From Histoplasma ohiense (lineage: Eukaryota > Ascomycota > Eurotiomycetes > Onygenales > Ajellomycetaceae), in assembly GCA_017607445.1 (NCBI GenBank), contig JAEVHH010000011.1, positions 1-60,710 on the forward strand: a stretch of DNA of 60,710 nt, in the 5' to 3' direction. Below, piece by piece: positions 47,260 to 59,600 of this stretch (the stretch's first letter is position 1; each line of letters begins with the position of its first letter). Made by a program: the position numbers and the translations under genes. A model generated the notes under the pieces. That model was not told where the DNA came from, did no database searches, and saw nothing but the letters and a program-made list of their open reading frames with translations.

Positions 47260-50200
47260 AGATGCAATCATGATCTCTGTCATTGTAAATAGTCTAATCA
47301 ATATACAAGCAATGATAGACAGTGGTTTTCTTCATTACACTCTTATAGACACTCAGCTGATTGAGAAGTATAAGCTTCAGTATATCCTCTTTCTCAAGTC
47401 ATATAAACTCAGTGAATTTGATGGCCTCAGAGAATCAGCCTCCTACAATATGGTAAGATTTAACATCAATATAGAAGAACATGAGAAAAAGAATGTATAT
47501 ATATACAAAATACAAGACCTTAAATATGATCTAATGCTCAGCCTATCATAGCTCACAGAATTTGAAACCTTGTTGAACACATACAACTGCTGTCTTATTT
47601 TCTCAGAAGATGACTATATTTATGAGAAGAATGTCAATAGAACCACTGATCTCACTCAGATATCAGTGGAAGCATACAAACTACTAACTCATCAAGTACA
47701 TGAGAAGAAGAACATTCAAGTGTTCACTGCTAGCATGACAGATATCAAAAAAGTGTTAGAAAAGTTAGAACTCAAAGATTTCAAGAAACTGCATAAGAAA
47801 CTATCTGAATCATACAAAGACTTCACAGATATGTTTGATGAGCAAGAAGCTGAAAAGCTTTTCTCTCATCAAGAACTCAGTATAGATCATACAATTGAGC
47901 TCATCAAAAAAACAGTAAAAATCTGCAATCACTCTGAAATTCTCTCTACAGCATATCACACAATGAGCTTCTCATTCTATGAAAAACACTCAACAGATTA
48001 CTGAATAAAGACTTCATTCATATTAGCAACTCACTCATCACAGCATCTGTACTGTTCACAAAGAAATCAGAAAAAGGCTTACAATTCTGTGTTGACTACT
48101 GAGAACTCAACAAGATTATGCAGAAGAACTGATACTCTCTTCCACTCATCAATAAAATACTCAAATAAATAGAAAAAGTAAAATGATGTACAAAGCTTGA
48201 CATCTCTGTGATCTTCTATAAGATAAGAATTAATGAAGATGATGAATGGCTAACTGCTTTTTGTACATATTACAGATTATATGAATGAACAGTGACTCTT
48301 TTTAAATTAGTGAACACTCTGAGCACATTTCAGAAATACATTAACTGAGCTCTATAAAATCTGCTCAATGAGATCATCTCAGTGTACATGGACAATATTC
48401 TGATCTTCACTGATGAACTGCTCACTGAGCACTGCAAGCATGTATAACAAATGCTTGATCATCTACATAAAGCTGAACTGCAAGTGGACATTGATAAATG
48501 TGACTTCAATATCAAGTCTACAATCTATCTAGAATTCATCATCAAAGCTGAAAAAGGTATATGCATGAATTCTAAGAAGATGGAAGCAATTCTCAACTGA
48601 AAGACATCAGTCTCAGTAAAAGAGACTAGAAGCTTTCTAGAATTCATCAACTTCTACTGAAGATTCATCAAAGACTTCTCTGATATCATATGACCACTGA
48701 CAGATCTGACTCAGAAAGACACTGTATTTCAATGAACTGATGAAGTGAATGCAGTATTCAAAAAGCTGAAGTGTATGTTCACAAACACCTCAATGCTGCA
48801 ATCATTTGATTTGAATAAGTATACAATTCTTGAAACAGACATCTCAGATTATGTAGTAGATGAAACACTGATGTAATATGATAATGAAGATGTTCTACAA
48901 CTCTGTGTCTTCATCTCAAAAAAGATGTCATCCACTGAATGCAACTACAAAATCTACAACAAGAAGCTTCTAGTGATCATATAATGTTTTGAAAAATGAA
49001 AGTTCAAACTTATGAGTGTTGAAAAGTTTGAGATTGTTACTGATCATAAGAACTTAGAGTACTTCACAATCATTTGTAAACTCATTGAAAGATATATGCA
49101 TTGATCATTGTTTCTTAGTCATTTTTTGTTTACAATTCATTATTGATCTGAAGTAGAGAACATTCTTGTGAATGCTCTGTTCTGCTGAGAACAAGATATG
49201 CCATCTGATGACTTGAATGACAGATGAAAACACTGAGAGCATTGATTAATCAACTCTGTAATTATAGAAAGTTCTATACAATCAGATGAATTCTGTGTAC
49301 ATATCAATCAGTCTCAAGCTCAAGAACTTTCACTTGATGAATAATGAAGACTAGCAGCAGAAATAGATGAATTCTGACAGCAAGCTGCTGAAGCTGTATG
49401 AAGTAAAGCATCTCAATTCTCTGCAGATGTATATTCAAGAATGAATATCTCAGTATATTTGATTGACAATAACAACTGCTTATACTTCTGAGATAGATGA
49501 TGAGTTTTTGATTCAGAATCTCTATGAACATAAATCATGCAAGAAATTCATGACTTGCTGATAACTGAGCATTCAGAATGTGAAATCATATACAATATTA
49601 TTGTCTGAAAATTCTACTGATCAGATATGTTGAAAGATATACATCAGTTCATACACAACTGTGATTGCTGCAGCTCAGTGACAGTATGATGTGAACATTG
49701 AAAAGAGATACTGAAGCTTCTATCTATTCTCAACTGAATTTGATACAATATAGCTATCAATTTTGCAGTTTTCTTATCTGAAAGTAAAGATTCTATGAAC
49801 ATTCTAGTCATTATCAACTGACTCAGCAAGGGTGTAATACTACAGCTCTGTGATAAGATGAATATCAAAGTAATTACAGATGTCTTTGTCAGAAGTCTGT
49901 TCTATTGTATACACAATCTGTCTTCATTCATTGTATCAGATAGAGACAGTCAATTTGTCAGTGCACTCTGAGTCTGTATATATCAATTATTAAGAATTGA
50001 ATGAAAGTTATCAACAGTGTATCACTTAGAGACTGATGAAGCTATCAAAAGAATGATACAAACAGTAAAAAATATTCTCTGTAAGTTCTATAATTACACA
50101 CAAAACAACTGAAGCAATCTGCTGTCATATGCTGAGATTGTGATTAACAGTTGAGATTTCATCACAATAAATGTAAGCTGATTCTTTCTTCTATACAGAT

Positions 50201-50800
50201 ACAATTTAGAGATTCTGAACTTCTCTGAAACTCTCTGAGAAATCACATACACCCACAGTCTCATACAGATGGCAGAGAATATCATGAGCAAGTTGAAGAA
50301 AGTCTGTGAATAAGCAGAAGCTTCAATGATTAGTATTCAGTAAAATTACAAAAATCAAATGAACATCAGAAGAAGTTCTATAATCTGATATTATATAGAA
50401 GACAAAGTCTGACTGAATCTCAAGAATATAAAAACAGATCATCTCTTGCATATACTAGATTATTATCATATCAAGTATACAGTAAAGAAAGTGCTAGATA
50501 TATATGATTATCAACTTGACATCTTATCTAATATTCACAATGTCTTTCATATGAACCTGCTTCAATCCACAGCTGAGAATCCATTCCCCTCACAGAGAAT
50601 CTTTGATTGACAGTCATTCATCATTGTAGAAGAAGACAATGAACTTGAGTGAGAAATTGAAACAATTCTTGATGATAGAATCAATCATCACTGCTGTGAA
50701 TATCTCATCAAATAAATAGAATACAATTATCTGATCTGAAAATCTGTGTCTGTCTTGAAGAACATCATCATCCTCAACATCTACAAGTCCTCACTCACTT
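47260..50800 (+). pseudogene. pol: pol of family 1 copy A (protease to chromodomain)
   Basis: Protease has D-S-G at 47318-47326 in I-D-S-G-F. Two open stretches (47270-47551, 47570-48004) lead into RT, whose box reads Y-M-D-N at 48385-48396 in place of Y-M-D-D. RNase H lies at about 48830-49120. The integrase core with V-S-D-R-D-S-Q-F is near 49930-49960. A chromodomain-like C-terminus lies at about 50640-50780 (C-E-Y-L-I-K). Conserved Trp near 48249 is TGG here, TGA in copies X and Z. Many other Trp/Arg codons are TGA, so the polyprotein is dead. Confidence 0.88.
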
Positions 50801-50816
50801 CAGTAGAGAGGGATAA

Positions 50817-51348
50817 TGTGATAGATTAGCACTTATTAATAATTAACTTACACAATCAACTTCTCTTCTGCATCTGCTTATTTCTGACTGTTGTGATTTT
50901 ATATAATTCTTGATGTTCTTCTGCTCTGTGCTCTATATTTGTGTAGTTTCTAATGATTCTTCTATATAGCTTTTAACATTCTTTCACTTTGTGCTCTGTA
51001 TTTGTATAGTCTCTAATAATTCTTCTGTGTAGTTTCTAACATTCTTCTGCTTTATATTCTACACTTATATAGTCTTTAATGATTCTTCGTGTAGCTCTCA
51101 ATGATTTCTCTGTCTCATGCTCTGTGTTTGTGTAGTTTCTAACAATTTTTATATGTATCTTTTAATGTTCTTCTGCTCTGTGCTTCACTGTGAAGTGGCT
51201 TCTGATATTCTTTCACTCTGAACTTCTCTCTATAAGAATCCTCTTTGTACAATCTTTTCTTCTGATTTCTTTTCTCTTTCTTTTCTTAATCAATTTGTAA
51301 TCTGTATTAGGATAGTGCTAGATTGTTAATCGAAGTACGCCCGTTACA
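50817..51348 (+). repeat. 3' LTR of family 1 copy A
   Basis: 532 bp, TGTGATAGATTAGC to CCCGTTACA, preceded by the polypurine tract AGTAGAGAGGGATAA (50802-50816). Confidence 0.92.
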
Positions 51349-51353
51349 GGCAG

Positions 51354-51567
51354 GCTGCTGATGTGGCTGCTGGGGGATGGGCATAGACAGGCTGGCAGGC
51401 TGCTGGGGCTGCTGGAGCTGCTGAGGGTGGAGTGAAAGCAAATTGACAGATGATGTGAGCTGCTGAGCTTGCTCTGCACTATTGTTAACTGTAATTCCAT
51501 CATTTCTGGGCTGTTTCTCTTCATTTTTTGACAGTTCTCTACTTATGTTCAGCCATTTTTGGCTGCT
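51354..51567 (-). other. Possible disrupted host coding frame, Gln/Pro-rich
   Basis: A minus-strand frame of about 70 codons starts after a TGA at 51568 as S-S-Q-K-W-L-N-I-S-R-E-L. It becomes Gln/Pro-rich (HPQQLQQPQQPASLSMPIPQ) and runs without a stop to the GGCAG duplication of copy A. After removal of copy A it continues in frame at 21116. Base composition is less decayed than the neighbouring elements. It may be a fragment of a cellular gene or of an unrecognised element. Confidence 0.35.
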
Positions 51568-51905
51568 TCAATTGTATTATGAATGTTTCAGGGGGTTGAT
51601 AGGTGTAAATTGTTGCATTTCAAATTCTTGCTATTTGATTGTAATCACTACATTCTCTACATGAGCTGTCTGGCATTTAATTACACCTTGCTTAGTGCTT
51701 CTACATTAACTCTACAACACTACTACACTACTATGGTGTTATTCATCTTTTTCATCTATATGATTGTTCTCTATTGACAGCTGTAGATTACATGGAATTC
51801 ATGTATACAAGTCACATGCAGCTGTTGGATATCTCATTACATTCACCCGAGGGATTAAACAGCGCGTTTTCAAGCTGGATAAGCGAGCGCAAGCGAGCGA
51901 TTGCG
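51568..51905. other. Unassigned segment ending in a CpG-rich patch
   Basis: Ordinary unclassified sequence up to about 51840, then about 65 bp rich in CpG (AGCGCG, AAGCGAGCGCAAGCGAGCGA) that ends exactly where hAT copy d starts mid-arm. The patch replaces the first roughly 120 bp of that hAT. I cannot name it. Confidence 0.5.
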
Positions 51906-52089
51906 GCTTGTAAATCTTGATATTTCATATAAAGTGACTGACTATCAAAAATAAGAACATGATCTGGGACTGACTATAATTTTGACTGAGGTTTGGTCCT
52001 GTTCTGATGATTATATAATACATATCTAGATATCAATTTGATGATATGATTGGTGGAGATATCACCTCTATCTAGTGCTGTCAATCAAT

Positions 52090-52960
52090 TTACCCCTGCC
52101 AACCTATCTACTGCTGCTAATCTATCGCCGCTGCCAATCTATCCCTCGCTGCTAAGCTATCCCTCGCTGCTAAGCTATCCCTCGCTGCTAAGCTATCGCT
52201 CGCTGCTAAGCTATCCCTCACTGCTAAACTATCCATCGCTGCTACGCTATCCCTCACTGCTAAGCTATCCCTCACTGCTAAGCTATCCCTTGCTGCTAAG
52301 CTATCCCTCGCTGCTAAGCTATCCCTCGCTGCTAAGCTATCCCTCACTGCTAAGCTATCCCTCGCTGCTAAGCTATCCCTCGCTGCTAAGCTATCCCTCG
52401 CTGCCAACCTATCTATCGCTGCCAACTTATCTACCACTGCCAATCTATCTACCACTGCCAATCTATCTATCGCTGCTAATCTATTGCTGCTAATCTATCG
52501 CTGCTGCCAATCTATCTATCACTGCCAATCTATCTATCGCTGCTAATCTATTGCTGCTAATCTATCGCTGCTGCCAATCTATCTATCACTGCTAAGCTAG
52601 CTATCACTGCTAATCTATCGCTGCTAATCTATCGCTGCCAACCTATCTATCGCTGCCAATTTATCTACCACTGCCAATCTATCTATCGCTGCTAATCTAT
52701 CGCTGCTGCCAATCTATCTATCGCTGCTAATCTATTGCTGCTAATCTATCGCTGCTGCCAATCTATCTATCACTGCTAAGCTAGCTATCACTGCTAATCT
52801 ATCGCTGCTAATCTATCGCTGCCAACCTATCTACCGCGGCGAATCTATCTATTGCTGCCAATCAACCTACCTACCACTGCCAACCTATCTATCGCTGCCA
52901 ATCTATTGCTGCCAATCTATCGCTGCCAACCTATCTACTGCAGTGAATCTATCTATCACT
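52090..52960 (+). repeat. Minisatellite of hAT copy d
   Basis: 18-bp GCTGCTAAGCTATCCCTC units dominate 52140-52400 and 14/18-bp units the rest. The 147-codon frame across it is a hexapeptide artefact of the 18-bp unit. Confidence 0.93.
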
Positions 52961-53245
52961 ATCATTACTAGTTCAAAATAGAACTAGAGCATAAATACAC
53001 TAAACTTCTTTTGATAGATAATGATTTTTGGTAACACTCATAGCATTATATCATCTATATAGAGTAAATCATGGTCTCATTTGATCCTATTTTACCAAAT
53101 GGGACCAAATGGGATCAGAATCAGTAATTTATAAGAAGAACATGACCTGAGACTAGATTTATAATATAAACAGTGTAAAGTGACTAATTTAAAAAACACT
53201 ATATGAGATCAGGACTAAGAAATGTGATAATGAGACTGGAGATTA

Positions 53246-54132
53246 TTATTATTATTCTTCAATTATAGATGTATACAGTCAGTGACTATGACATCTACCT
53301 GAAATACTTCAGGATTTTTCAAATCAAGAATATTCTAATATACAAAAACAATTTGACACATGCATTAACAGAATTCCAGCCCAGAATCAAACAACTATTC
53401 AAACTATTCAATCCAAAAATAAAATCAAAAGAATGTCAATGAGTTAGCACAACTCAACTTCAAAACAAAGGAAATAAATATTACAAAAGACAGCAGCTAT
53501 TAAAAATCAACAGAAAAGAAAAAACATTTGCAATGACTTTATCAACAAATAATAAAACAAACTGCTTGAAACAAATGAAAATTAACAATAAACAAAGTTA
53601 AAGAAAAGATCAAAATAAAATAAATAAGAACAACTGATATAAATATCATCAAATAACACTATTCAAACAAGCTCTTGTAGCAATATTTGACTCATTTAAA
53701 TATTCAATTAAAAACATATTTCCAGCTTTTGTATTGAATAGCAAATTCAAACTTAACTGATTCAGTTGATATTTCTCTCTCAGTCTCAATCTTAGTTCTG
53801 AATACTTTGTACAAAGTAACAGAAGATGCTCTGGATTTTCATATAACTGACAATCTGAATACAGATCATTTAAATCATCTTTAAACTTTGCTAAATATGA
53901 TTTGAAATATTCATATTCAAGCTTTAGCTGCATTATTGTAGCAAAAAGTTTCTTCTTACACTTTATTGAGCAAGTCTTCCACTTTGGCTTAGTTTCAAAT
54001 CTGAAATAATGTACACTTTTTCTTTGTATGAATCAGACATCTTGTCACTTTTGTAAACATAATTCTCTTATTCTTCTTTTAATAAAAGACCATGTTACAA
54101 TTCTTTGACAGCAGACTTCTAACTCAGTGGCT
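53246..54132 (-). mobile_element. 5'-truncated Tad1-like LINE with (AAT)n tail
   Basis: Minus-strand insertion into hAT copy d. Its (ATT)n start on the plus strand is the 3' tail. It is flanked by the 15-bp duplication TAATGAGACTGGAGA. The 3' untranslated part matches 31999-32441. It belongs to a LINE family different from the (CAAA)n one at 37046. Confidence 0.85.
53649..54125 (-). pseudogene. C-terminal part of LINE ORF2
   Basis: About 155 codons, open apart from the truncated 5' end. Trp-rich at first (K-W-Q-D-V-W-F-I-Q-R-K), then the pattern Y-F-K-S-Y-L-A-K-F, a lone Cys, and N-P-E-H-L-L-L-L-C, which is the zinc-knuckle-like C-terminus found after RNase H in Tad1-group LINEs. Stop at 53649. 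Its Trp codons are TGG, so this copy has escaped most of the decay. Confidence 0.7.
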
Positions 54133-54189
54133 AATGAGACTGGAGAAATATTTAGTCTCAGTCTCATGCATGGTCACACAGTCAGTCTA

Positions 54190-54645
54190 AAATTTACTCT
54201 CAATATCTATAAATTCTCACTCATTTCAATAGAGAGAGATAATATGATGAGTTAGTATTTATTAATAGTTAATTTATACAATCAATATCTCTTTTATATT
54301 CATTTATTTTTGTTATTATAACTCTGTAATTTTCAATATTCTTCTGTTCTATATTCTGTATTTATATAATTTCTAATGATTCTTCTGTGTGACTTTTGAT
54401 GCTCTTCTGCCTCATGCTCTGTATTTGTATAGTTTCAAATAATTCTTATATACAGCTTTTAACATTTTTTTACTCTGTGCTTTACTGTGAAATGACTTCT
54501 GATATTCTTTCATTTCAATCTCTCTTCTATAAGAATCCTTTTTGTATGATATTTTCTTCGATCTGTTTTCTCTTTCTTCTCTTAATCAATTTGTAATCTG
54601 TATATAGAATAGTGCTAGATTGTTAATCGAAGTACACTCTTTACA
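54190..54645 (+). mobile_element. Family 1 3' end with short LTR (copy W)
   Basis: The last bases of pol and the purine tract (54190-54242) followed by a 403-bp LTR (54243-54645), TATGATGAG to CTTTACA. The LTR is 131 bp shorter than usual, equal to two tandem units. The body is strongly AT-shifted, so this is an old copy. The hAT copy d cuts its left side. Confidence 0.82.
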
Positions 54646-54704
54646 GTGTTGAACAACATTGAGAATATAACAAGAATATAGAAAAATTAATAAAACACAG
54701 AATT
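54646..54704. other. Short spacer between two family 1 elements
   Basis: 59 bp, AT-rich, no feature seen. Confidence 0.6.
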
Positions 54705-55238
54705 TGTGACGGGTTAGCATCTGTTAGTAATTAACTTACACAATCAACTCCTCTTCTGCACCTGCTCATTTCTGGCCATTGTGATCTCATGTAACTCTCA
54801 ATGTTCTTCCACTCTGTGCTCTGCACTTGTGTAGTTTCTAACAATTCTTCTGCATAGCTTCTTACATTCTCCCACTCTGTGTTCCACACTTATGTAGTCT
54901 CTAACAATTCTTCTGTGTAGCTTCTTACATTCTTCTGCTCTGTATTCTATACTTATATAGTCTCTAACAATTCTTCTGCATAGCTCTCAATGATTTCTCC
55001 ATTCCACATTCTGCACTTGTGTAGCTTCTAATGATTCTTATGTGTACCTCTTAATGTTCTTTCACTCCATGCTCCACTGTGGAGCAGCTTCTGATATTCT
55101 TCCACTCTGAACTTTCCTCTATAAGAACCTCCTTCATACAATCTTTTCTTCTGATCTCTTTTCTCTTTCTTTTCTTAATCAATTTGTAATCTGTAATTAG
55201 AATAGTATCAAATTGTTAATTGAAGTACATTCATTACA
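54705..55238 (+). repeat. 5' LTR of family 1 copy Z
   Basis: TGTGACGGGTTAGC to TCATTACA. Contains five tandem pyrimidine-rich units of 63-66 bp between about 54790 and 55090. Confidence 0.92.
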
Positions 55239-55613
55239 TTACAAATTGATTCTTCTGTATTTAAGATCTGAGTGCCTCATCATTAGTTCTTACATCTGAG
55301 TGTATCATTATCAGTTCTTACATCTGAGTGTGTCATTTACAGGTCTGAGTGCCTAGTCATTACAAGAGATCCCTTGTGAGTCCAAGTGCTCTTATTATTA
55401 GTTATATAGACTGTCATGTCTAAGCATCTGAGACACAATCAACCATGTTCTACAAGGCCCAAGTGTCTACAAACCATAATGCTGTGAATAGTGTTCACAA
55501 AGAAGCTTGATCAAGCTTAGCATCACAACACTGTGAATAGTGTCTGCAAGAGAACTGAGTATCTACAAGTATTTTTTTTCTTTTTTTATTATTATATATT
55601 CTTAGATATCAAA

Positions 55614-56690
55614 ATGAACTACAAGCAATTCTACAAACACCCACCACACTCAAATGCAGCAGACAATAACTTAGATCTACAAAGCATCCTTCAGCAGCAG
55701 ACACTACAGATGATCAAATTGCAACAATAACTTGCTGAGATGAGCACTCTCACATTCACTGTTCCTTCTACACCCACACCTCACAAAAAACCCCCAAGAG
55801 AGAAGCTTTCAATTCTCAATAAATACAAGAAAGACCTAGCACTCTACCTTGTGTGAAAGTCAAAAGCAAATATCAAATTGAACATTGATGAACAAGCAAT
55901 AGACTCACTATTCAATCAAGTGTGGTATATTCATAGCAGATTGAATGATGACACATTAGCAAAATTTCAACTCTGAACAAGTCATTGTCGGAACCATCAG
56001 TGTATGTCAGAGCTAGTCTTTTCAACAACTCAACTCTCTCTTTCTCAATTCTACACTTCAAGCCAAGGTGTTAGACTGGCTTAATCAAACTCATCAGATG
56101 AATGTCATATTGACAACTTATCTTTCTGAATTCAATTGCAAGCTTCTAGAAGCAGATGGGCAAGACTGAAATGACACTGTCAAGATCAATATATTGTTCA
56201 AGAACTTGAACTTTCAATTGCATAACTGAAGTATAGAGCATTCAAAGCTCTCAATATACAGTGAATTCTGTGCTGATCTTCATCTGTTGAACAACAATCT
56301 GTCTCAGTTCCATGCACTTCAAAATCACAGAGAATTTCATCAAACAAATGTGTACATCTCAAACCACTCTGCAGCACCCCCTGCCTTCAAATCAGAATCA
56401 ATGAACTGAGTCTCATATGTAAATGCAAGTCATCTGAGAGTCCTCAATGTCTCAGAGAAGAATGCCACCAATCAAATCATCAGAGAAGTCTGCATACACT
56501 GTGACAAGTCAGAACACTTCACAAATCAATATTCAAATGCAATTGTCTCAAGTAAACCCCCCACACACATGAATGCTGCATCATCTGTGGACAGGTAAGA
56601 ACAGAGGAAAGACAAGCTCTCATTCTAAAATACAGATGAGAGCTCAAGAAGCAGAAAGCTAACTGAAGATTCAAGCAGAAGATGCAAGTG
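55614..56690 (+). pseudogene. gag: gag of family 1 copy Z
   Basis: ATG at 55614, Gln-rich N-terminus as in copy A. The zinc knuckle at 56491-56532 has its last Cys changed to Tyr (TGT to TAT), which would abolish zinc binding. Several TGA and TAA interruptions. Confidence 0.82.
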
Positions 56691-59600
56691 AACACAATCA
56701 TAATCTCTATCATTGTAAATAGTCTAGTCAACATACAAGCAATGATAGACAGTGATTTCCTTCATTACACTCTTATAGACACCCAGCTGATTGAGAAGTA
56801 TAAGCTTCAGTGTATTCTCTTTCCCAAGCTGCATAAGCTTAGTGGATTTGATGGCCTCAGAGAATCAGCCTCCTACAACATGGTAAGATTTAATGTCAAT
56901 GTAGAAGGACACAAGAAAAAGAATGTATACACATATAAAATACAAGACCTTGAGTACAATCTAATACTCAGTCTATCATGACTCACAGAATTTGAAACCT
57001 TGTTGAACACATGCAACTGCTGTCTTATTTTCTCAGAAGATGACTGTGTTTACAAAAAGAATGTCAATAGAACTGCTGATCTCACTCAGATATCAGTGAA
57101 AGTGTACAAACTACTAACTCATCAAATGCATGAGAAGAAGAACATCCAAGTGTTCACTGCTAGTATGATGAATATCAAAAAAGTGTTAGAAAAGTTAGAA
57201 TCTAAAGATCTCAAGAAATCACACAAGAAACTATCTGAATCATATAAAGACTTTGCAGACATGTTCAATGAGAAAGAAGCTGAAAAGCTTCCTCCTCACT
57301 GAGAACCCAGTATAGATCATACAATTGAGCTTATCAAGAAAGACAGTAAGAATCTGCAATCACTCTGAGATTCTCTCTACAGTATATCATATGATGAGCT
57401 TCTTGTTCTACAAAAAATGCTCAACAGATTACTGAACAAAGACTTCATTTGTGTTAGCAACTCACCCACCACAGCATCTGTACTGTTTATGAAGAAATCA
57501 GAAGAAGGTTTATGATTCTGCATTGACTATCAAGAACTCAATAAGATTACACAGAAGAACTGATACTCTCTTTCATTTATCAATGAAATACTCAAATGAA
57601 TAGAAAAAGCAAAATGATTTACAAAGCTTGACATCTCTGCAGCCTTCTATAAGATAAGAATTAATGAAGATGACAAATGACTAACTGCTTTTTGTATGCA
57701 TTATGAATTATACAAATGAACAGTGACCCCTTTGAATTAGTGAATACTCCAAGCATATTTCAGAAATACATTAACTGAGCTCTATGAGATCTGCTCAACA
57801 AGATCATCTCAGTGTACATGGACAATATTCTGATCTTCATCAATGAACTGCTCACTGAGCACTGCAAGCATGTACAACAAGTGCTTGATCATCTATATAA
57901 AGTCAAACTGCAAGTGAACATTGACAAATGCAACTTCAAGACCAAGTCTACAATCTATCTACAATTCATCATCAAAGCTGAAAAAGATGTATGTATGGAT
58001 TCTAAGAAGATGGAAGCAATCCTCAACTGAAAGGCATCAGTCTCAGTAAAAGAGACTAGAAGCTTTTCAGAATTCATCAACTTCTATCAAAGATTCATCA
58101 AAGACTTCTTCAATATTGTACAATCACTGACAGATCTGACTCAGAAAGACACTGTATTTCAATGAACTGACAAAGCAGACACAGCATTCAAAAAGCTGAA
58201 GTGTATGTTCACAAACACCTCAATGCTGCAATCATTCAATTCAGATAAACATACAATTCTCAAAACAGACATCTCAGATTATGTAGTAGATGAGGCACTA
58301 ATGCAATATGATAACAAAAATGTTCTACAACTCTGTGCTTTCATCTTGAAAAAGATGTCACTCATCAAATGCAACTACAAGATCTACAACAAGAAGCTTC
58401 TAGTGATCATACAATGTCTTGAAGAATGAGAGTCTGAACTTATGAGTGTTGAGAAGTTTGAGATTGTTATCAATCATAAGAACTTAGAATACTTCACAAT
58501 TACTCATAAGCTCATCAAAAGATATATATGTTGATCATTGTTTCTTAGTCATTTTTCATTCACAATTTGTTATTGATCTGAAGTAGAGAACACTCTTGCA
58601 GATGCTCTGTCTCATCAAAAACAAGATATGCCATCTGATGATCTAGATAATAGATGAAAACATCAAGAGCATCAGTTAATCAACCTCACAATCATAGAAA
58701 GTTCTACACAATCAGACAAACTCTGCATACATATCAACCAGTCTCAAGCTCAAGAATCCTCATTCGAAAGAACAATGAAAACTAACAGCAGAAGCAGATG
58801 AATTCTGACAGCAAGTCACTGAAATCATACAAAGTAAAGCATCTCAATTTTCTGCAGATGTATATTCAAGAACAGATATCTCAGCATATTCAATCAACAA
58901 TGACAACTGCTTACACTTTTAAAATAGACAATGAATCTCTGATTCAGAATCTCTATGAACATGAATCATACAAGAAATTCATGACTCACTGATGATCAGA
59001 CACTCAGAATGTGAAATCATGTACAACATCATCACTCAAGAATTCTACTGATCAGATATGTTGAAAGACATATGCCAGTTTGTACACAACTGTGATTGCT
59101 GTGGCTCAGTGACAGCATGATATGAACATCAAAAAGAGATGCTGAAGCCTCTATCTGTCCTCAACTGAACTTGATGTGATATAGCTATCAATTTTGCAGT
59201 TTTCTTATTCAAAAGCAGAGATTCTACAAACATTCTAGTTATTGTTGATCAACTCAGCAAGGATGTAATACTACAGCTCTGTGATAAGATGAATGCTGAA
59301 GTAGTTGCAGATGTCTTCATCAGAAGCTTATTTTATCATATACACAGTCTGTCTTTATTCATTGTGTCAGATAGAGACAGTCAATTTGTCAGTGCACTCT
59401 GAGTCTGTGTATGTCAATTATTAAGAATCAAACAGAAGTTATCAACAGTATATCACTCAGAGACTGATGAAGCTATCAAGAGAATGATACAAACAGTAAA
59501 GAACATTCTCTGTAAGTTCTGTAATTACATACAAGACAACTGAAACAATCTGCTGTCACATACTGAGATTATGATTAACAGTCAAGATTTCACTATGACA

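Larger units (their letters stand above)
21122..51348 (+). mobile_element. Ty3 chromovirus family 1, copy A (complete, 30 kb with nested insertions)
   Basis: Both ends are defined. The 5' LTR starts at 21122, the 3' LTR ends at 51348, and an exact 5-bp duplication GGCAG flanks it (21117-21121, 51349-51353). Without its insertions the element would be about 6.1 kb: LTR, about 290-bp leader, gag, protease, RT, RNase H, integrase, chromodomain, LTR. Insertions are hAT copy c in the 5' LTR and the whole family 2 element in the leader. Confidence 0.9.
51911..54189 (+). mobile_element. hAT-like minisatellite element, copy d (left end missing)
   Basis: Same orientation as copy a, starting inside the left arm and ending ...CACACAGTCAGTCTA at 54189. 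The minisatellite lies at about 52090-52960. Interrupted at 53246 by an inverted LINE fragment with a 15-bp duplication (TAATGAGACTGGAGA). The right flank octamer is AAATTTAC; its left partner is lost. Confidence 0.85.

Noticed and set aside
52050..52493. 147-codon open frame of P-S-L-L-S-Y repeats, with a 114-codon frame opposite
   Set aside because: It is the translation of the 18-bp minisatellite unit, which is open in several frames. Similar short frames occur in copies b and c.
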